From: JAIEPT01 sp038217425
GTDB taxonomy: Bacteria > Planctomycetota > Planctomycetia > Gemmatales > Gemmataceae
NCBI GenBank assembly: GCA_038217425.1
Contig: JBBQPM010000002.1
Location: 62,001-126,000 of the forward strand
DNA length: 64,000 bases
Direction of reading: 5' to 3'
The position numbers and the translations under genes were made by a program. This document shows, in pieces, positions 61,710 to 64,000 of this stretch (position 1 is its first letter; every line of letters begins with the position of its first letter). A model generated the notes under the pieces. That model made no database searches. It was not told the origin of the DNA and saw only the letters and a list, made by a program, of their open reading frames with translations.

Positions 61710-62537
61710 ATGGCTCGTAGTACCACTGCACGCATTCATCCGACCGCCATCCTTTCTCCCGAAGTCGAAGTCGGAGAGCATGTCGAGATCGGTCCGTTCG
61801 CCGTCCTCGAAGGCAAAATCAAACTGGGCGACCATTGCGTCATCCGGCCGGGAGCGTACGTCTTCGGCACCGTCGTCATGGGCACGGGGAACGCCGTCCA
61901 CACCGGCGCGGTCATCGGCGATCGCCCCCAGCATCTCAAGTTCGCAGGCGAAGATACCCGCGTCGAAATCGGCGACGACAACATCTTCCGCGAACACGTG
62001 ACCATCCACCGCGGCACCACCCACTCGTGGAAGACGTCGATCGGCGATCGCAACTTCTTCATGGCTTCGTCCCATGTCGCGCATGATTGCGTCATCGGCA
62101 ACAACTGCATCCTCGCCAACTCCGCCGTCATCGGCGGCCACTGCGTCCTCGAAGACAACGTCTTTATCTCCGGAAACTCCGCTGTCCATCAGTTCGTCCG
62201 CATCGGCCGACTCGCGCTCCTCTCCGGCTGCAGCGGCACCAGCAAGGACATGCCCCCCTTTATCATTCAGCAAAACATCAACAACGTCTGCGGCGTCAAC
62301 CTCATCGGCATGCGTCGCAACGGCTTCTCGCCCATTCAGATCAACGCCGTCCGCGAAGCCTACCGCATCCTCTTTCTCGAAGCTCTGCTTCTGCCCGTCG
62401 CCGTCGAAAGGCTCGAACGCTATCTGGGGCACATCGACGTCGTCCAGGAAATGGTCGGCTTCTTGCGGAAATGCCAAAAGGGCATCAATCACGTGCGTGA
62501 ACGTAACCGCCAATCGACCGAGGAAGCGGCTGCGTAG
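61710..62537 (+). CDS. lpxA: Acyl-ACP-UDP-N-acetylglucosamine O-acyltransferase
   Basis: A 275-residue LpxA. The left-handed beta-helix hexads run through about residues 8-190 (IGPFAVLEG, IKLGDHCVIRPGAYVFG, VIGDRPQHLKF). The catalytic His is H125 in SSHVAHDCVIG, the same number as in E. coli. IIQQNINNVCGVNLIGMRRNGF and the helical C-terminus complete the family. It performs the first acylation in lipid A synthesis, implying that this planctomycete makes lipid A or a relative. No other lpx gene is adjacent within the window. A helicase gene follows after 23 bases. Confidence 0.96.
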   Translation: MARSTTARIHPTAILSPEVEVGEHVEIGPFAVLEGKIKLGDHCVIRPGAYVFGTVVMGTGNAVHTGAVIGDRPQHLKFAGEDTRVEIGDDNIFREHVTIHRGTTHSWKTSIGDRNFFMASSHVAHDCVIGNNCILANSAVIGGHCVLEDNVFISGNSAVHQFVRIGRLALLSGCSGTSKDMPPFIIQQNINNVCGVNLIGMRRNGFSPIQINAVREAYRILFLEALLLPVAVERLERYLGHIDVVQEMVGFLRKCQKGINHVRERNRQSTEEAAA

Positions 62538-62560
62538 CGAACGCTCCATATAATCTCGGC

Positions 62561-64000
62561 ATGCCTCCCACCCGCGATTCGCTGGCCGAGCAATATCTCG
62601 CGCAGCTTCCGTATCCGCCTTACCCCGTGCAGGAGGACGCCCTCCTCGCGTGGTTCACCACCGAGACCGGCGTGCTCGTCTGCGCGCCGACCGGGACCGG
62701 CAAAACGCTCATCGCCCATGCCGCACTCTTCGAGGCGCTGCACACCGGGTCCGTCGCCTACTACACCACGCCCCTCATCGCCCTCACCGAACAGAAGTTC
62801 CACGAGTTACAAGAAGCCGCCGTCCGCTGGGGCTTCAAGGCCGACGACGTCGGGCTCGTGACCGGCAATCGCCGAGTCAATCCCGATGCGAAAATCCTAG
62901 TCGTCGTCGCCGAGATCTTGCTCAATCGACTACTGCATCCCGAGGCGTTCGACTTCGCCAACGTCTCCGCGGTCGTGATGGACGAGTTCCACAGCTTCGC
63001 CGACCCCGAACGCGGCATCGTCTGGGAGCTGACGCTGTCGATGCTCCCCGCGCACATCCGCTTGCTGCTCCTCTCGGCCACGGTCGGCAACGCGGAAGAA
63101 TTTTTGGCCTGGCTCCGCCGCTGCCATCAACGGCCGCTGGATCTCGTGCAAGGGACCGAGCGCAAGATTCCGCTCACGTACATCTGGGTCTCGGACGAAC
63201 TCATCACCGAACAGCTCGTCATCATGGCCAAGGGCGCCGACCTCACGCGCAAGATGCCGGCCCTGGTCTTCTGCTTCAACCGCGACGAATGCTGGAGCCT
63301 GGCCGAGACGCTCAAAGGTCTGCCCGTGTTGGCGGAACACCAGAAAGCACCCCTGCACGCGGAGATCAACAAACTCGAATGGTCCGACGGCATCGGCCCC
63401 AAGATCAAACAGATCCTGCACCGCGGCATCGGAGTCCATCACGCGGGGCTCCTCCCCAAATACCGACGCGTCATCGAGGACCTCTTTGTCCGTAAGCTAC
63501 TCGGCGTAGTAATTTGCACCGAGACGCTAGCCTCGGGCATCAATCTCCCGGCCCGGTCGGTCGTACTCACGTCGCTCGTCAAGGGCCCGCTCACCAAACA
63601 GAAGTTGATCGACGCGAGCACGGCCCATCAGATTTTTGGCCGCGCCGGTCGCCCTCAATTCGACGACGTCGGCTACGTCTTCGCGATCGCCCACGAGGAC
63701 GACGTCAAGACGCTGCGCTGGAAGATCAAATACGACGCCATCCCCGAAGACACGCGCGATCCCGGACTGTTGCGGGCCAAGAAGGATCTCAAACGCAAGA
63801 AGCCCAACCGCAGCGATAAGCAACTCTACTGGAACGAGGCGCAGTTCAAGGCGCTGCAGACAGCGCCGCCGGTCAAGCTTTACAGCAAGGGGGTCTTCCC
63901 CTGGCGACTGCTCGCGTATCTGCTCAAACTGTCGCCCGAGGTGTCGCGCGTCCGCAGCGTCATTCGCAAGCGCTTCATGGACGAGCCGCGGATTCGCTCG
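62561..64000 (+). CDS. Ski2-like DEAD/DEAH-box helicase, 3' end outside window
   Basis: The frame from the ATG at 62561 stays open to the window end (480 codons). Superfamily-2 motifs appear in order: CAPTGTGKT (Walker A, 41-49), TTPLIALTEQ (Ia), VMDEFHSF (DEFH, about 138-145), LLSATVGN (III), GIGVHHAGLLPKYR, TETLASGINLPA (V) and QIFGRAGRPQFD (VI). DEFH and HHAGLLPK place it with the Ski2/Mtr4/Hel308-type helicases, seen in bacteria as RNA- or DNA-unwinding enzymes. The C-terminal accessory domains are cut off. It lies 23 bases after lpxA, probably on one transcript. Confidence 0.94.
   Translation, partial: MPPTRDSLAEQYLAQLPYPPYPVQEDALLAWFTTETGVLVCAPTGTGKTLIAHAALFEALHTGSVAYYTTPLIALTEQKFHELQEAAVRWGFKADDVGLVTGNRRVNPDAKILVVVAEILLNRLLHPEAFDFANVSAVVMDEFHSFADPERGIVWELTLSMLPAHIRLLLLSATVGNAEEFLAWLRRCHQRPLDLVQGTERKIPLTYIWVSDELITEQLVIMAKGADLTRKMPALVFCFNRDECWSLAETLKGLPVLAEHQKAPLHAEINKLEWSDGIGPKIKQILHRGIGVHHAGLLPKYRRVIEDLFVRKLLGVVICTETLASGINLPARSVVLTSLVKGPLTKQKLIDASTAHQIFGRAGRPQFDDVGYVFAIAHEDDVKTLRWKIKYDAIPEDTRDPGLLRAKKDLKRKKPNRSDKQLYWNEAQFKALQTAPPVKLYSKGVFPWRLLAYLLKLSPEVSRVRSVIRKRFMDEPRIRS

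Overview
The window is GC-rich, densely coded bacterial DNA that I assign to the Planctomycetota. Several protein families nearly diagnostic of that phylum occur together: DUF1592/DUF1587-type 'planctomycete cytochrome c' proteins, DUF1552, DUF1549/DUF1553 and DUF1501 proteins, a secreted repeat protein with an LEERVNPA export-type leader, DUF1080 and DUF4838 carbohydrate proteins, and tandem Uma2 genes. An lpxA gene fits a Gram-negative-type envelope. I see no rRNA, tRNA, prophage, IS element or CRISPR array.

Layout. 1-7 kb: a DUF1552 gene cut by the window edge, convergent with a four-gene minus-strand operon (DUF1592 cytochrome, DUF1552, PQQ-like propeller, SGNH esterase) that has an ECF/sigma-E-like promoter. 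7-15.7 kb: a divergent M19 dipeptidase homologue, an NHL-propeller protein, a small AAA ATPase, a DUF1501 protein and a double metallo-beta-lactamase protein. 15.6-19.2 kb: a remnant of a choice-of-anchor D gene, an RMD1/DUF155-like gene coupled to a small membrane protein, a CoaB-like gene and an RTX-repeat surface protein. 19.4-25.5 kb: PfkB kinase, a second DUF1501 gene, an anchored protein of unknown function, an Rpn-like nuclease with a second copy's remnant, and a GT39 glycosyltransferase. 25.6-34 kb: an antiporter-type transporter, a three-gene zinc-ribbon/PilZ membrane operon, two Uma2 paralogues, DUF4058 and two coupled membrane proteins. 34-45.6 kb: polysaccharide deacetylase, sugar epimerase, an unknown protein, PolX, a broken DUF433/DUF5615 toxin-antitoxin pair, TyrA, DUF4838, a Ser/Thr kinase and an AlkA-type glycosylase. 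45.6-56 kb: DUF1549/DUF1553 cytochrome, alcohol dehydrogenase, PilZ and DUF1080, SucC, a CxxCH protein, and an RraA-DUF1080-MnmA operon. 56-64 kb: enolase, two GT-C-like membrane proteins, LpxA and a Ski2-like helicase cut by the window end.

How it fits together. Much of the window encodes exported proteins with Sec or Tat leaders that look aimed at complex carbohydrates and periplasmic redox chemistry. Housekeeping genes (eno, sucC, tyrA, mnmA, polX, lpxA) are scattered singly among them, as is usual in planctomycetes, which have few classical operons.

The main non-gene signals are: (i) three GGAACTT-N16-TCnAA-like promoters on planctomycete-type genes; (ii) several families of intergenic inverted repeats, one class in convergent gaps (with one copy supplying a gene's last codons and stop) and another just upstream of gene starts; (iii) a CACAGAG-type inverted repeat that encodes the leader of a DUF1080 protein; and (iv) four gene remnants (choice-of-anchor D, Rpn C-terminus, deacetylase fragment, DUF5615 toxin) showing active gene decay between intact genes.
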